Positions 17,651-25,943 of a DNA stretch of 64,000 bases are shown piece by piece. Position 1 is the first letter of the stretch; each line of letters opens with the position of its first letter. A program made the translations under genes and the position numbers. Origin of the DNA: Sansalvadorimonas sp965243775 (lineage in GTDB: Bacteria > Pseudomonadota > Gammaproteobacteria > Pseudomonadales > Endozoicomonadaceae); the NCBI GenBank assembly GCA_965243775.1, contig CBDEWF010000043.1:1-64000 (forward strand), given 5' to 3'. The notes below the pieces were generated by a model. It searched no databases. It saw only the letters and a list, made by a program, of their open reading frames with translations, and was not told the DNA's origin.

Positions 17651-18688
17651 ATGACCATGATGAAGACGCTGGCCAAGCTGCATGCCGAAAAAGGCATCTG
17701 GATGGACGAGAAGGAAATTCCGACTCCAGGCCATAACGACGTTCTGATCAAAATCAAGAAGACCGCTATCTGCGGTACTGATATCCATATCTACAACTGG
17801 GATGAGTGGTCTCAGAAGACTATTCCTCTGGGTATGACTGTCGGTCACGAATTCGCTGGTGAAATCGTGGAAGTTGGCCAGGAAGTTCAGGGCCTGAAGG
17901 TTGGCGACCGTGTTTCCGGTGAAGGCCACCTGGTTTGCGGCCACTGCCGTAACTGCCGTGCCGGACGTCGTCACCTGTGCCGTAACACCAAAGGTGTTGG
18001 CGTAAACCGTCCTGGCTGCTTTGCCGAGTACCTGTGCATCCCCGCTGCCAACGTATTCCCCCTGCCAGACGATATCAGCGATGACATGGCTTCTATCTTC
18101 GACCCATACGGCAACGCTGTTCACACTGCGCTGCAGTTCGACATGGTTGGTGAAGACGTGCTGGTAACCGGTGCCGGCCCAATCGGCATTATGGGTGCCG
18201 CTGTGGCCCGTCACGCTGGTGCCCGTCACATTGTTATCACTGATGTGAACGAATACCGTCTGTCTCTGGCTCGCGAAATGGGTGTTACCCGCGCTGTGAA
18301 CGTGGCAGAAGAGAAGCTGGAAGACGTTATGAAAGACCTCGGCATGACCGAAGGCTTTGACGTTGGTCTGGAAATGTCCGGTAACGGTCGTGCATTCGAA
18401 CAGATGCTGGAGCTGATGAACAACGGTGGTAAGGTATCTCTGCTGGGTATTCCTTCTGCTGACACCACCATCGACTGGAATCAGGTGATCTTCAAGATGC
18501 TGACCCTGAAAGGCATCTACGGCCGTGAAATGTTCGAAACCTGGTACAAGATGGGCAGCATGCTGCAGTCTGGCCTGGATCTGGATCCGATCATCACTCA
18601 CCGTTTCCCTGTGTCCCAGTTCGAAGAAGCCTTCGAAATCATGGCCAGTGGTAAGTCTGGCAAGATTGTTCTGGACTGGACTGAGTAA
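17651..18688 (+). CDS. tdh: L-threonine 3-dehydrogenase
   Basis: A 345-residue zinc-dependent medium-chain dehydrogenase that oxidises threonine to 2-amino-3-oxobutyrate with NAD. I start it at the ATG at 17651, eight bases after GGAG; a start at 17612 would lie inside the upstream stem-loop. The catalytic zinc region is KTAICGTDIHIYNWDEWSQK with GHEFAGE. The structural zinc site is the cluster CGHCRNCRAGRRHLC. The Rossmann motif is VTGAGPIGIMGAA. It is complete and ends SGKIVLDWTE. Its last 193 bases are duplicated 2.1 kb downstream. Confidence 0.96.
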   Translation: MTMMKTLAKLHAEKGIWMDEKEIPTPGHNDVLIKIKKTAICGTDIHIYNWDEWSQKTIPLGMTVGHEFAGEIVEVGQEVQGLKVGDRVSGEGHLVCGHCRNCRAGRRHLCRNTKGVGVNRPGCFAEYLCIPAANVFPLPDDISDDMASIFDPYGNAVHTALQFDMVGEDVLVTGAGPIGIMGAAVARHAGARHIVITDVNEYRLSLAREMGVTRAVNVAEEKLEDVMKDLGMTEGFDVGLEMSGNGRAFEQMLELMNNGGKVSLLGIPSADTTIDWNQVIFKMLTLKGIYGREMFETWYKMGSMLQSGLDLDPIITHRFPVSQFEEAFEIMASGKSGKIVLDWTE

Positions 18689-18697
18689 CTATCTACT

Positions 18698-18727
18698 ACT
18701 GCTGTTCGAAGCTGAGCAGCAGTTTTT
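18698..18727 (+). terminator. Terminator of kbl-tdh
   Basis: ACTGCTG and CAGCAGT pair across a 12-base loop (TTCGAAGCTGAG) and run into TTTTTT, ten bases after the tdh stop codon. Confidence 0.85.
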
Positions 18728-19517
18728 TATTTCTATTTCACACGTATCTTTTTACTGACTTGGTCTGTTGTTTGAGAGTGTTGTTCAACAGATTTTGTAT
18801 CCCCCTGTTTTCTCTTTTTACTCTGATGATCGTGATCTGATTTTGTAAGCAAGGAGTTGAAAGAGTTGGTGCACTTTGAGAGACACCAAACAGCCTTAGA
18901 GGATTGAGCTATAGAGTCTCTCTCTGTTTCTGCTAAAAGTTGTACTAATGTACCGTATTCAGGATTGCGGATAACAGGCAGGTATTGATCGCTTAATATG
19001 TTCTCCACGGGCATTCTTTGATTATACTCTGCAAATGATTTAAAAGTTCCTCCAGATAAATGATGAATTAGGGAAGAGCCGTGTAAGGCTAATGGTCTCC
19101 ATGGCTTGCAGAATTGATAATAGGTATGGATGCCACAGGATTTTAGTTTTGTTGATTTTATATCTTCTTCGGTTTCAGATATGCCTAAAATTTCTATTTT
19201 GTTTTCAGAGTGATTACACCTTTCTTTCAGAAATCGTTGAAGATAATAACCAGCAGTAAACAGGGTTTTTCCACTGTCAAAAGAATCAATAACAAGTATA
19301 CTTTTGTGGAAGTTAATCATTCGAAGAAATAAATTGAAATGAGAAAATAAATGATTTTCTTCATTTTGTGTTAATGTTCTTTTATGTTTGAACGCTCCTT
19401 CGTGATGATCAATTAGTTTAAAGTTCGAAATGGGTAAAGTCAGGGCTGATTCATAGTTCAGGCGTGCTTGTAGTTCCGCAATAAATATTGTTGGGCTGCG
19501 GCCAATACCAACATAGG

Positions 19518-19663
19518 GGCTCTGTTAACACTACATGTTGGTAGTACTCACGTGCAGCCTGTATAGCTTGGCATTCTGGCTTCATAGAAAATCTGGTTAC
19601 TTCCTCTATTCAGCGTAATTACTGACTTTGAGAAATAAACCAACATCTATTGTGAACAGAGCC
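19518..19663. mobile_element. 146-bp MITE with 8-bp target duplication
   Basis: The element has imperfect 25-bp terminal inverted repeats: left GGCTCTGTTAACACTACATG..., right (reverse strand) GGCTCTGTTCACAATAGATG..., both then TTGGT. It is flanked by a perfect 8-bp duplication AACATAGG (19510-19517 and 19664-19671). The uninterrupted paralogue at 21.7 kb shows the empty site with one copy of that octamer. It has no transposase gene, only about 23 codons starting MKPECQ on the minus strand, perhaps the end of a parent transposase. An 8-bp duplication and a GGCTCTGTT end fit a DDE-type insertion-sequence family, but I cannot name it. Confidence 0.88.
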
Positions 19664-19774
19664 AACATAGGTGTATTGCTCTGATGGCCATACTTGAATA
19701 ATTCTATCAACAATAGACTTTGCTTCTGAGATGGCTAACTGACCAATGCCTTGTCCACTCATTTTCTCTTTTAG

Positions 19775-20346
19775 AGTCCCCGATAGGGGATCCGTAAACC
19801 CCTCGCCTTTAGGCGACGGATGATATACTGCGCGGATGGAGAATTATAAAAGCGGATCGCACACAGTTTGGGATTGTAAATATCATCTGGTCTGGACGAC
19901 AAAATATCGTTATCAGGTTCTTGGTGGAGATGTAGGCCAGCGTTGCCGAGAGTTGATAAGGGAAATAGCCAGAAGCAAAGAAATCCACATCCATGCGGGT
20001 TCAACCAATAGAGATCATGTACATCTGTTGTTGAGTATTCCTCCGCATGTGTCAGTGTCCAGAGCCGTTCAGTTCCTCAAAGGAAAGAGCTCACATAAAT
20101 TGCTGTCTGAGTTTCCGGTGTTGAGGAAACGTTATTGGGGTCAGCACCTGTGGGCAAGAGGGTACTGGGTTGCATCAAGTGGAAATGTCACAGATGAAGT
20201 GTGGAGAGAGTACATCAAGAATCAAACTCCGTCAGAGCCAGATGATGATTTTCGAGTGGTCTAAGTAAACAATCGGCCGAATGGCCGATCAATCCGGCTT
20301 TGAGCCGTAACCCGAAGCCACCGGCTTTAGCCGGTGGAGTATTCAC
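19775..20346 (+). mobile_element. IS200/IS605-family insertion sequence, tnpA only
   Basis: A 572-bp element whose ends are set by comparison with the uninterrupted paralogue: the flanks ...CTCTTTTAG and TTGTTCCAG... join perfectly when it is removed, with no target duplication. Both ends carry stem-loops with TTTA loops: TCGCC-TTTA-GGCGA near 19803-19816 and CCACCGGC-TTTA-GCCGGTGG at 20318-20337. Subterminal hairpins and lack of target duplication are the hallmarks of single-strand IS200/IS605 transposition. It carries one gene, tnpA, and no tnpB. Confidence 0.92.
19836..20264 (+). CDS. tnpA: IS200/IS605 transposase TnpA
   Basis: A 142-residue Y1 HUH transposase. It starts SHTVWDCKYHLVWTTKYRY, typical of the IS200 group. 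The HUH metal motif is H61-V-H63 in NRDHVHLLLS. The likely nucleophile is Y126 in REYIKNQ near the C-terminus. Length and motifs are complete, so the element may still be active. It acts as a dimer that cuts and joins single-stranded DNA at the element's terminal hairpins. Confidence 0.95.
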   Translation: MENYKSGSHTVWDCKYHLVWTTKYRYQVLGGDVGQRCRELIREIARSKEIHIHAGSTNRDHVHLLLSIPPHVSVSRAVQFLKGKSSHKLLSEFPVLRKRYWGQHLWARGYWVASSGNVTDEVWREYIKNQTPSEPDDDFRVV

Positions 20347-20650
20347 TTGTTCCAGCGCTTCAGACGTGCACGTTTTGATACTCTGTTTTGTTTCTACCGT
20401 TGGGCCAGAAGAGGGAACTGGATCACTCTTAAAATCTGATTGGCTATGAGAGAGAGTTGTCTGCGAAGAGTTGATTCCTTGCATAATAAAACCTGCTTTC
20501 CATAATTATTACACCCACTATTGACCAATGAAAAAAATTAAAGTTTTTAAACTTGGGCATACATCATAATATTTGTTGGTGAAAATAACTATTTTGACAG
20601 TAACTCTGATTATTGGCTGCGATTGGTCAAGGTTACATGATTCTATTCTT

Positions 20651-20834
20651 GATGCTGACCCTGAAAGGCATCTACGGCCGTGAAATGTTCGAGACCTGGT
20701 ACAAGATGGGCAGCATGCTGCAGTCTGGCCTGGATCTGGATCCGATCATCACTCATCGTTTCCCTGTGTCCCAGTTCGAAGAAGCCTTCGAAATCATGGC
20801 CAGTGGTAAGTCTGGCAAGATTATTCTGGGCTGA
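20651..20834 (+). pseudogene. Duplicated 3' fragment of tdh
   Basis: This segment repeats the last 60 codons of tdh in the same frame (LMLTLKGIYGREMFETWYKM through SGKII), starting abruptly at the duplication junction. It differs from tdh at about five bases; the final codons change from DWTE to G followed by TGA. There is no promoter or start of its own beyond a chance ATG. It marks the left edge of duplication copy 2 and is not expected to make an enzyme. Confidence 0.93.
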
Positions 20835-20886
20835 GTAACTGTCAGTTATCACTACTGTCCGGGTCTGGGCAGCAGTCTTCCCTCCT

Positions 20887-21963
20887 CTATTTCATACGTC
20901 TCTTTTTACTGGGTTGCTCTGCTGTCTGAGAGTGCTGTTCCGCGGACTCTGTATTCCCCTGGCCGCTCTTTGTGCTTTGATCGGTGAGTTTGGCTATAGG
21001 TGATTGAGAGCTTGAGTGAATTTCCTGATCAGGTTTGGCAAACAGGGTTCGATAAGGGTTGTCCTTACATTTATCGAGTACCCAGGTGCTTTTATGAAAA
21101 GATCTAACAGCTGGATCTTGTTCTACGGTTGCCAAAAGGGATACCAATACATCATATTCTTGATTGCGCTTGATAAGCAGGCTTTTGTTGCTCAATATTT
21201 CCTCAGCTGGAACTCTTTGATTGTATTCTGCTAAAAATTTGATGTTATCTTTATAAAATAGTTCTATCAGATCTGCACCAATTTGATAATATCCTACTAG
21301 TGGGCGGTGTAATGGATGGTAAATGTTTATACCGAAGCCGTGCCGCTTTGATATTTCATTAGGAGTGCACTTATCAGATATACCTAAAATATCTATTTTT
21401 ATATTTTTTTTAAAATTGACTGCTTTTTCTTTCAGATACTGATTAAGACAATAATTAGTAGTAACCAGAGTTGATCCTGCTAAGAAAAAATCAATGGCAA
21501 GTATGTTTTTGTCTTTATTGATTTCATGAAGAAATAAATGAAAATAAGATAATAAGTTAATTGTTTCACTGGAAGTTAACTTCTTTATGCATACAACTTC
21601 TTCTTTGAATAATTTGATAAAATTAAAACCTGAAAGCGGCAGATTCAAGGCTGCTTCGTAGCCCAGGCGGGCTTGTATTTCCGCAATAAATAGAGTGGGG
21701 CTGCGACCAATACCAACATAGGTGTATTGCTCTGGTGGCCACTCTTTAATTATTCTATCGATAATATCTTTTGTTTCGGCAATGGCTAAAGAGCCAATGT
21801 ATTGCCTGCTCATTTTTTCTTTTAGTTGTTCCAGTTCTTCAGGTGTGCACGGTCTTATGTCCTGTTTTTTTTCTACCGTTAGGTCAAAAGAGGGAACTGG
21901 GTCACTCTTAAGACCTGACTGGCCATGAGAGAGAGTTGTCTGTGAAGAGTTGATTCCTTGCAT
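20887..21963 (-). CDS. PRTase-like protein, copy 2, intact
   Basis: A 358-residue intact paralogue of the interrupted gene next door. No secure family match. Visible features: a disordered N-terminus (about 45 residues), a YVGIGRSPTLFIAEIQARLG segment, and ILAIDFFLAGSTLVTTNYCL, which has the hydrophobic strand, acidic residue and G.TL turn of a PRPP-binding loop. In the other copy the same loop reads VIDSFDSGKTL, even closer to hypoxanthine-type phosphoribosyltransferases (ED..DTGKT). A conserved AEYNQR.P.E.ILS motif follows, then a polar, basic tail ending PSKKRRMK. No signal peptide or membrane helix. The first half of the PRTase core (residues about 75-105) would supply the conserved glycine loop. 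It is convergent with the tdh fragment. Enzyme activity is unproven. Confidence 0.65.
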   Translation of the reverse strand: MQGINSSQTTLSHGQSGLKSDPVPSFDLTVEKKQDIRPCTPEELEQLKEKMSRQYIGSLAIAETKDIIDRIIKEWPPEQYTYVGIGRSPTLFIAEIQARLGYEAALNLPLSGFNFIKLFKEEVVCIKKLTSSETINLLSYFHLFLHEINKDKNILAIDFFLAGSTLVTTNYCLNQYLKEKAVNFKKNIKIDILGISDKCTPNEISKRHGFGINIYHPLHRPLVGYYQIGADLIELFYKDNIKFLAEYNQRVPAEEILSNKSLLIKRNQEYDVLVSLLATVEQDPAVRSFHKSTWVLDKCKDNPYRTLFAKPDQEIHSSSQSPIAKLTDQSTKSGQGNTESAEQHSQTAEQPSKKRRMK

Positions 21964-22204
21964 AATAAAACCTGCTTTCCATAATTATTACACCCACTAT
22001 TGATCAATGAAAAAAATTAAAGTTTTTAAACTTGGGCATACATCATAATATTTGTTGGTGAAAATAACTATTTTGACAGCAGCTCTGATTATTGATTGCG
22101 AGTGGTCAAGGGTTCTTGGTTCTATTTTAATGAAGAGCTGCGGGCATTAAGCAGGAATTCAGCTGGCAGCCAGTATTATCAGGCTACCAACTGAAGCTGG
22201 GAAT

Positions 22205-22777
22205 TTACTTGGCGATATAACGCAGGAACTCTTCCCGGGTTGGCAGGTGAGTGCGGAAAGCACCACGCATCACTGAGGTGGTCATGGAGGAGTTCTGTTT
22301 TTCCACTCCGCGCATCATCATGCACATATGCTTGGCTTCAATCACTACGGCCACGCCCTGGGCATTGGTGACTTCTTCTATGGCTTCGGCAATCTGCAGG
22401 GTCATGTTTTCCTGGATCTGCAGACGGCGGGCAAACATATCGACAATCCGGGCAAACTTGGACAGACCAAGCACTTTACCGTCAGGAAGATAGGCAACAT
22501 GAGCTTTGCCGATAAATGGTAGCAGATGGTGTTCGCAGAGTGAGTAGAGTTCAATATCCCGGATAACAACCATTTCGTCGTTATCAGACTCAAAGACCGC
22601 TCCGTTGACAATATCCTCAAGATTCTGGCGGTAGCCCCTGGTAAGGAAAGACATGGCCTTGGCCGCCCGGGTGGGGGTATCTTTCAAGCCATCTCGAAGG
22701 GCATCCTCACCAACACCTTCAATAATGCCCCGGTAGTGTGCGGTCAGGGCTTCGAGTTCGTTCGGGTTTACGCTCAT
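22205..22777 (-). CDS. folE: GTP cyclohydrolase I
   Basis: A 190-residue enzyme that turns GTP into dihydroneopterin triphosphate, the first step of folate and pterin synthesis. Motifs include the zinc-binding LCEHHLLPFIGKAHVAYLP, GLSKFARIVDMFARRLQ, and the C-terminal EAKHMCMMMRGVEKQNSSM. It lies 13 bases after folM in the same orientation. The pair suggests the tetrahydromonapterin branch (as in pseudomonads) that supplies a cofactor for phenylalanine hydroxylase. Confidence 0.96.
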   Translation of the reverse strand: MSVNPNELEALTAHYRGIIEGVGEDALRDGLKDTPTRAAKAMSFLTRGYRQNLEDIVNGAVFESDNDEMVVIRDIELYSLCEHHLLPFIGKAHVAYLPDGKVLGLSKFARIVDMFARRLQIQENMTLQIAEAIEEVTNAQGVAVVIEAKHMCMMMRGVEKQNSSMTTSVMRGAFRTHLPTREEFLRYIAK

Positions 22778-22790
22778 GTACTGGTCCGTT

Positions 22791-23507
22791 CTATCTCAAT
22801 GACATCCCGCCATCGACCGGTATTGTGGTTCCGGTGACATAAGGATTATGCAGCAGGTAATCAATGGTCTGCCAGATAACCTTCTCGCCGGGTTCCAGTC
22901 CCATCGGCGGAATGTTCAATGTGTTTTCAGCTGCCGCCAGCCGATCCTGTTCGTTCATGATAATCAGGTAAGGTGCAATAGCGTTGACTTTTACCTTAGG
23001 TGCATAGAGTCGCGCGAAAGAGCGAGTCAGACTCTCCAGGCCAGCCTTGGTTGCTGCATAGGCGGCATAATGCTCATTACCACGGAGCGCATTGTAATCG
23101 GTCATATGGATGATGTCCGCAGTTTCCGGGTAATTTTTCAGCAGATCATGTAAGCCTCTGTTTATCAGCCAGGGGGCTTCCATATGAACTTGGAACAGGG
23201 ATTCCAGAGGCTCAGGGTCTAAAGGCGTGTCACTGTCGGGTATCCAGCCCGATGCATTGTGGATAATGGCCCTGAGTGTTGAAGTTTCCTTTTGTACTCT
23301 TTTGATCAGTTTGAGGGTGTTTTCGGAGGCATCAAGCCTTGATTCCAGAACCAGTGCACCGCTGCTTTCCAGCTCTTCAACCCCTGGTGTTTTCTGGCGA
23401 TAGGTGGCTATTACCTGATAACCACTCTCCAGTAGCCTGCGGGCATTAAACAGCCCGAGTCTGCGGGAGGCTCCCGTGATCAGTACAACGTTATCCTGTG
23501 AGTTCAA
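22791..23507 (-). CDS. folM: Dihydromonapterin reductase (FolM-type SDR)
   Basis: A 238-residue short-chain dehydrogenase. The cofactor motif is LITGASRRLG, where the arginine pair points to NADPH and separates FolM/pteridine reductases from ordinary SDRs (TG...G.G). The catalytic region is MTDYNALRGNEHYAAYAATKAG with Tyr-x-x-x-Lys. The tail reads PYVTGTTIPVDGGMSLR. In the family it reduces dihydromonapterin and dihydrofolate. It is upstream of folE in one operon, consistent with monapterin synthesis. Confidence 0.9.
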   Translation of the reverse strand: MNSQDNVVLITGASRRLGLFNARRLLESGYQVIATYRQKTPGVEELESSGALVLESRLDASENTLKLIKRVQKETSTLRAIIHNASGWIPDSDTPLDPEPLESLFQVHMEAPWLINRGLHDLLKNYPETADIIHMTDYNALRGNEHYAAYAATKAGLESLTRSFARLYAPKVKVNAIAPYLIIMNEQDRLAAAENTLNIPPMGLEPGEKVIWQTIDYLLHNPYVTGTTIPVDGGMSLR

Positions 23508-23587
23508 GGATTTCCCCTCAGTAGGAGATAGATGATGTTGGTATTGTTATGGTGGCAATACTGCAAGAGGGTAATGTTATAGTCCAG

Positions 23588-24835
23588 CTATTCTGCCCGT
23601 GGCTTTTCATAGCACCCGGCGTGGGGCAGGTTGCCGGTCATTGTGAACGTGCTGACCGTCTGTATTGGTTTACTGATACGGTTCTTTGTATTCCCAGTGA
23701 GAAGAAGGCGGCGGACGGCATAGATGAACAGGCCGGTCATAAACAGGTTCAGGGTTAGAGACAGCATGGCTATGGTGAGGACTTCTCCCCCAATACCGTA
23801 TCCCAGGCTGACCATTATCACGCCTGCTCCCACTTCACCTCTGGGGAATAAACCGATACTTAAGGCTAGGCGTTCCTTGAAAGTTGCCTTTTGCCGGTAA
23901 CAGAACAGGGGAAACATCTTGCCCAGGTTGGAGAGCAGGGTAACTGCCAGTACATGAATAAAAATTGTTCCTGTTCCTGCTGTCGCTGCAGTGTCTGAGG
24001 ACAGGCCCAGCTCCATATGGGGCATATTAAGGCCAACCAGAACCATAAACACAGACGCAATAATAGTACTGACGGTTTCCTCTGTGGCTGCATGGCGATT
24101 AACTCTGGAAGGTTTGATCATGCACCCCAGAAGGAAAGCTGGCAGCAGCACTTCGATATGCAGTGGTGTATCCGGATCAATGGTAAGGCTGCCTAACAGT
24201 ACGGCCTTGCTGAATGTGCCAATAATAAAAGCGTAGGTCAGAATCCAGGGCCAGGTATCAGGAATCTGCCAGGATCGCAGATAGCGATACCCGAGCGTGA
24301 GCATAATAGCCATTACTATCAGGATAATGCCCAGCTGCCAGGTCAGGCCGATCATCATAATCGTCAGGGGTATAAGCAGCAGGACTGTATCAAGATCATC
24401 AAAGATGGCCAGAACCCGGGCCTTGCGAAACATCCAGGTACTGCCTAAACCTGCTGCTGTCAGCATGGTAAACAGGACTCCGGCAGAGGTAGGAGCAGCG
24501 AAGCGTCCCAGCAGCAGCATATCTTTCCAGGAGCTGTCGTTGAACCACTGCTCGGCAGGAGTCAGAACGAAAACAAAATAGAGCACTACAAAAATCCAGG
24601 GCAGGGTTGCTGCTGTCATGGCGACCAGGTAATCCCAGCCGTAGGACGTGATCCTTGATTTATCAATTTCAAATTCGCAACCCACTTCAATCATGATGAA
24701 GGAGAGAGCCACCATGGTCAGGTACATGATATAGGGGTGAGATCTGGAATAGACCTCTCCAATGATTAAAGGGAGGGACTGTGACAGAACTATACCTGCC
24801 AGGAGCAGCAAAGATAGCGCAAGGACTTTTTTCAC
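23588..24835 (-). CDS. Cation:proton antiporter, CPA2-like
   Basis: A 415-residue inner-membrane protein with about 12 hydrophobic segments. The conserved core of the Na+/H+ exchanger superfamily is visible: SFIMIEVGCEFEIDKS (helix 3 region), RFAAPTSAGVLFTML, and ARVLAIFDDLDTVLLLIPL, where the paired aspartates stand where ion-binding acids occur in CPA exchangers. GLFPRGEVGAGVIMVSLGYG matches the family's 'PRGEVG' helix. The last about 35 residues are a hydrophilic cytoplasmic tail. It is transcribed alone and divergent from the TRIC-type channel gene. The ion is not predictable. Confidence 0.85.
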   Translation of the reverse strand: MKKVLALSLLLLAGIVLSQSLPLIIGEVYSRSHPYIMYLTMVALSFIMIEVGCEFEIDKSRITSYGWDYLVAMTAATLPWIFVVLYFVFVLTPAEQWFNDSSWKDMLLLGRFAAPTSAGVLFTMLTAAGLGSTWMFRKARVLAIFDDLDTVLLLIPLTIMMIGLTWQLGIILIVMAIMLTLGYRYLRSWQIPDTWPWILTYAFIIGTFSKAVLLGSLTIDPDTPLHIEVLLPAFLLGCMIKPSRVNRHAATEETVSTIIASVFMVLVGLNMPHMELGLSSDTAATAGTGTIFIHVLAVTLLSNLGKMFPLFCYRQKATFKERLALSIGLFPRGEVGAGVIMVSLGYGIGGEVLTIAMLSLTLNLFMTGLFIYAVRRLLLTGNTKNRISKPIQTVSTFTMTGNLPHAGCYEKPRAE

Positions 24836-25293
24836 GGCACTACTCCAAACCTCAAGTAAATCTCAGATTTAAAGTGAAAAATCAGGAGTTGATAACGCTC
24901 TTCAGAATCATGCTGTTTGTAAATTATTATTCAGATTGTTAACAGCCAGTCTATTGATTTTCCCTGACTCCAAATACTGACACGGGTCAAAAGAAATGCC
25001 AGTTTTAGAGATGCTCTGTCTGTGGTAAAAGCGCAAGTTGACATTTCTTGTAGTAGGTATATTTCACGTTAACTTGCTGCCATTTTTCTCTTTCTTTGAG
25101 GTGTAAAGTTTATTTACAATCGTCCGTCAAATAACCATGTCTGGAAAATGTACACTTTAACCACTGCTATTAAAGTGGTACATGGTTCTTTCATGGTAAG
25201 AACAATAAGTACCCAGTTACATGAAATTAGGTACTCATCAAAAAAGCTCTGAGCTATTCGCTTCAGATTTCTGTATCCGGAACTGATTTTTCG
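24836..25293. other. Divergent intergenic region, antiporter and TRIC-type channel
   Basis: No gene is supported in these 458 bases. The region is AT-rich and should contain two divergent promoters. A weak inverted repeat (CCACT ... AGTGG near 25159) is the only structure I noticed. Confidence 0.35.
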
Positions 25294-25902
25294 ATGCTTC
25301 TCTATTCTCTTGATTTATTGGGAACCGGCGTGTTTGCCGCAACGGGCGCCATGGTAGCAGCCCGCAGAAACCTTGATATATTCGGAGCCCTGGTTCTGGC
25401 TTTTGTCACGGCTGTGGGCGGTGGCACTATCCGGGATTTTACCCTTGGCAGTACACCTGTGTTTTGGGTTCATGACTCTGCTTATCTGACCATGGTCTGT
25501 CTGGCAACAGCATTAACTCTGACCGGGCGGCGCTGGTGGACTCATACCCGGCATATCATTCTTCTGGCGGATGCTCTGGGTTTGGGTGTCTTTACTGTGA
25601 TTGGTGTTGAGAAGGCACTGCAGTATGAAGCGCCTGCCATGATCGCTATTATGATGGGGGTTTTGACCGGTGCCGGTGGTGGCATTATCCGGGATATGCT
25701 GGCGGGTCGGGTACCCATGGTACTGAGACATGAGATCTATGCAATTGCATCTATTGCTGGTGGTCTGTTGTATGTGGTGATGCAGGGTGAAGGTATGGCC
25801 CGACCTTCAGTTGCCATAGCCAGCGCCAGTGTCGTATTTGTATTAAGGCTGCTGGCGATCTACTGCAACCTTTCTTTGCCAAAGGTTTCCAGTCCCCGCT
25901 AG
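25294..25902 (+). CDS. TRIC/UPF0126 family membrane channel
   Basis: A 202-residue membrane protein with seven hydrophobic segments in two repeated halves. Each half has the family's glycine-rich kink: VGGGTIRDFTLG and TGAGGGIIRDMLAGRVP. These 'GGG..RD' motifs define the TRIC-type (YadS/YicG, UPF0126) family, whose members form trimeric potassium-permeable channels. The start codon ATG at 25294 gives the normal length. It ends at a shared bidirectional terminator with yaaA. The physiological role in bacteria is unsettled. Confidence 0.9.
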   Translation: MLLYSLDLLGTGVFAATGAMVAARRNLDIFGALVLAFVTAVGGGTIRDFTLGSTPVFWVHDSAYLTMVCLATALTLTGRRWWTHTRHIILLADALGLGVFTVIGVEKALQYEAPAMIAIMMGVLTGAGGGIIRDMLAGRVPMVLRHEIYAIASIAGGLLYVVMQGEGMARPSVAIASASVVFVLRLLAIYCNLSLPKVSSPR

Positions 25903-25907
25903 GGAAT

Positions 25908-25932
25908 AAAGGGCCGGAATTCCGGCCCTTTA
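25908..25932. terminator. Bidirectional terminator
   Basis: A perfect 24-bp palindrome (AAAGGGCCGGAA and its complement) lies between convergent genes. It gives a GC stem with a T-run in each direction. Confidence 0.88.
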
Positions 25933-25943
25933 GGCATAAGCCT

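Larger units (their letters stand above)
18733..20484 (-). pseudogene. PRTase-like protein, copy 1, split by two mobile elements
   Basis: Removing two insertions restores one continuous frame of about 340 codons. Exact pieces are 20347-20484 (MQGINSSQTTLSHSQS start), 19664-19774 (LKEKMSGQGIGQLAISEAKS) and 18733-19517 (YVGIGRSPTIFIAELQARL to the stop). The MITE entered at the sequence encoding YVGIG and the IS200 element in the N-terminal part. The middle contains ILVIDSFDSGKTLFTAGYYL, which resembles the PRPP-binding loop of phosphoribosyltransferases, and the protein ends with a basic tail (SKKIRVK). No internal stops are present outside the insertions, so the inactivation looks recent. The remaining 3' part still has an ATG (19320) but would lack the first half. 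Function unknown; the fold is an inference. Confidence 0.8.
18496..22129. repeat. Tandem duplication: tdh 3' end plus PRTase-like gene
   Basis: Copy 1 runs from 18496 to about 20650 and copy 2 from 20651 to about 22129, directly head to tail. Each holds the last part of tdh on the plus strand and a convergent PRTase-like gene with its upstream region. Without the MITE and IS200, copy 1 is about 1.43 kb and copy 2 about 1.48 kb. The tdh parts differ at about 5 of 184 bases. The 118 bases upstream of the two minus-strand genes differ at one. The coding centres, by contrast, are only about half identical at protein level. Confidence 0.9.

Noticed and set aside
16466..18601. Long minus-strand frames opposite kbl and tdh
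   Set aside because: Antisense shadows caused by the codon bias of strongly conserved enzymes; no motifs.
20613..20834. Stand-alone small dehydrogenase gene
   Set aside because: Its sequence is the duplicated tail of tdh without the zinc and cofactor domains; listed as a pseudogene instead.
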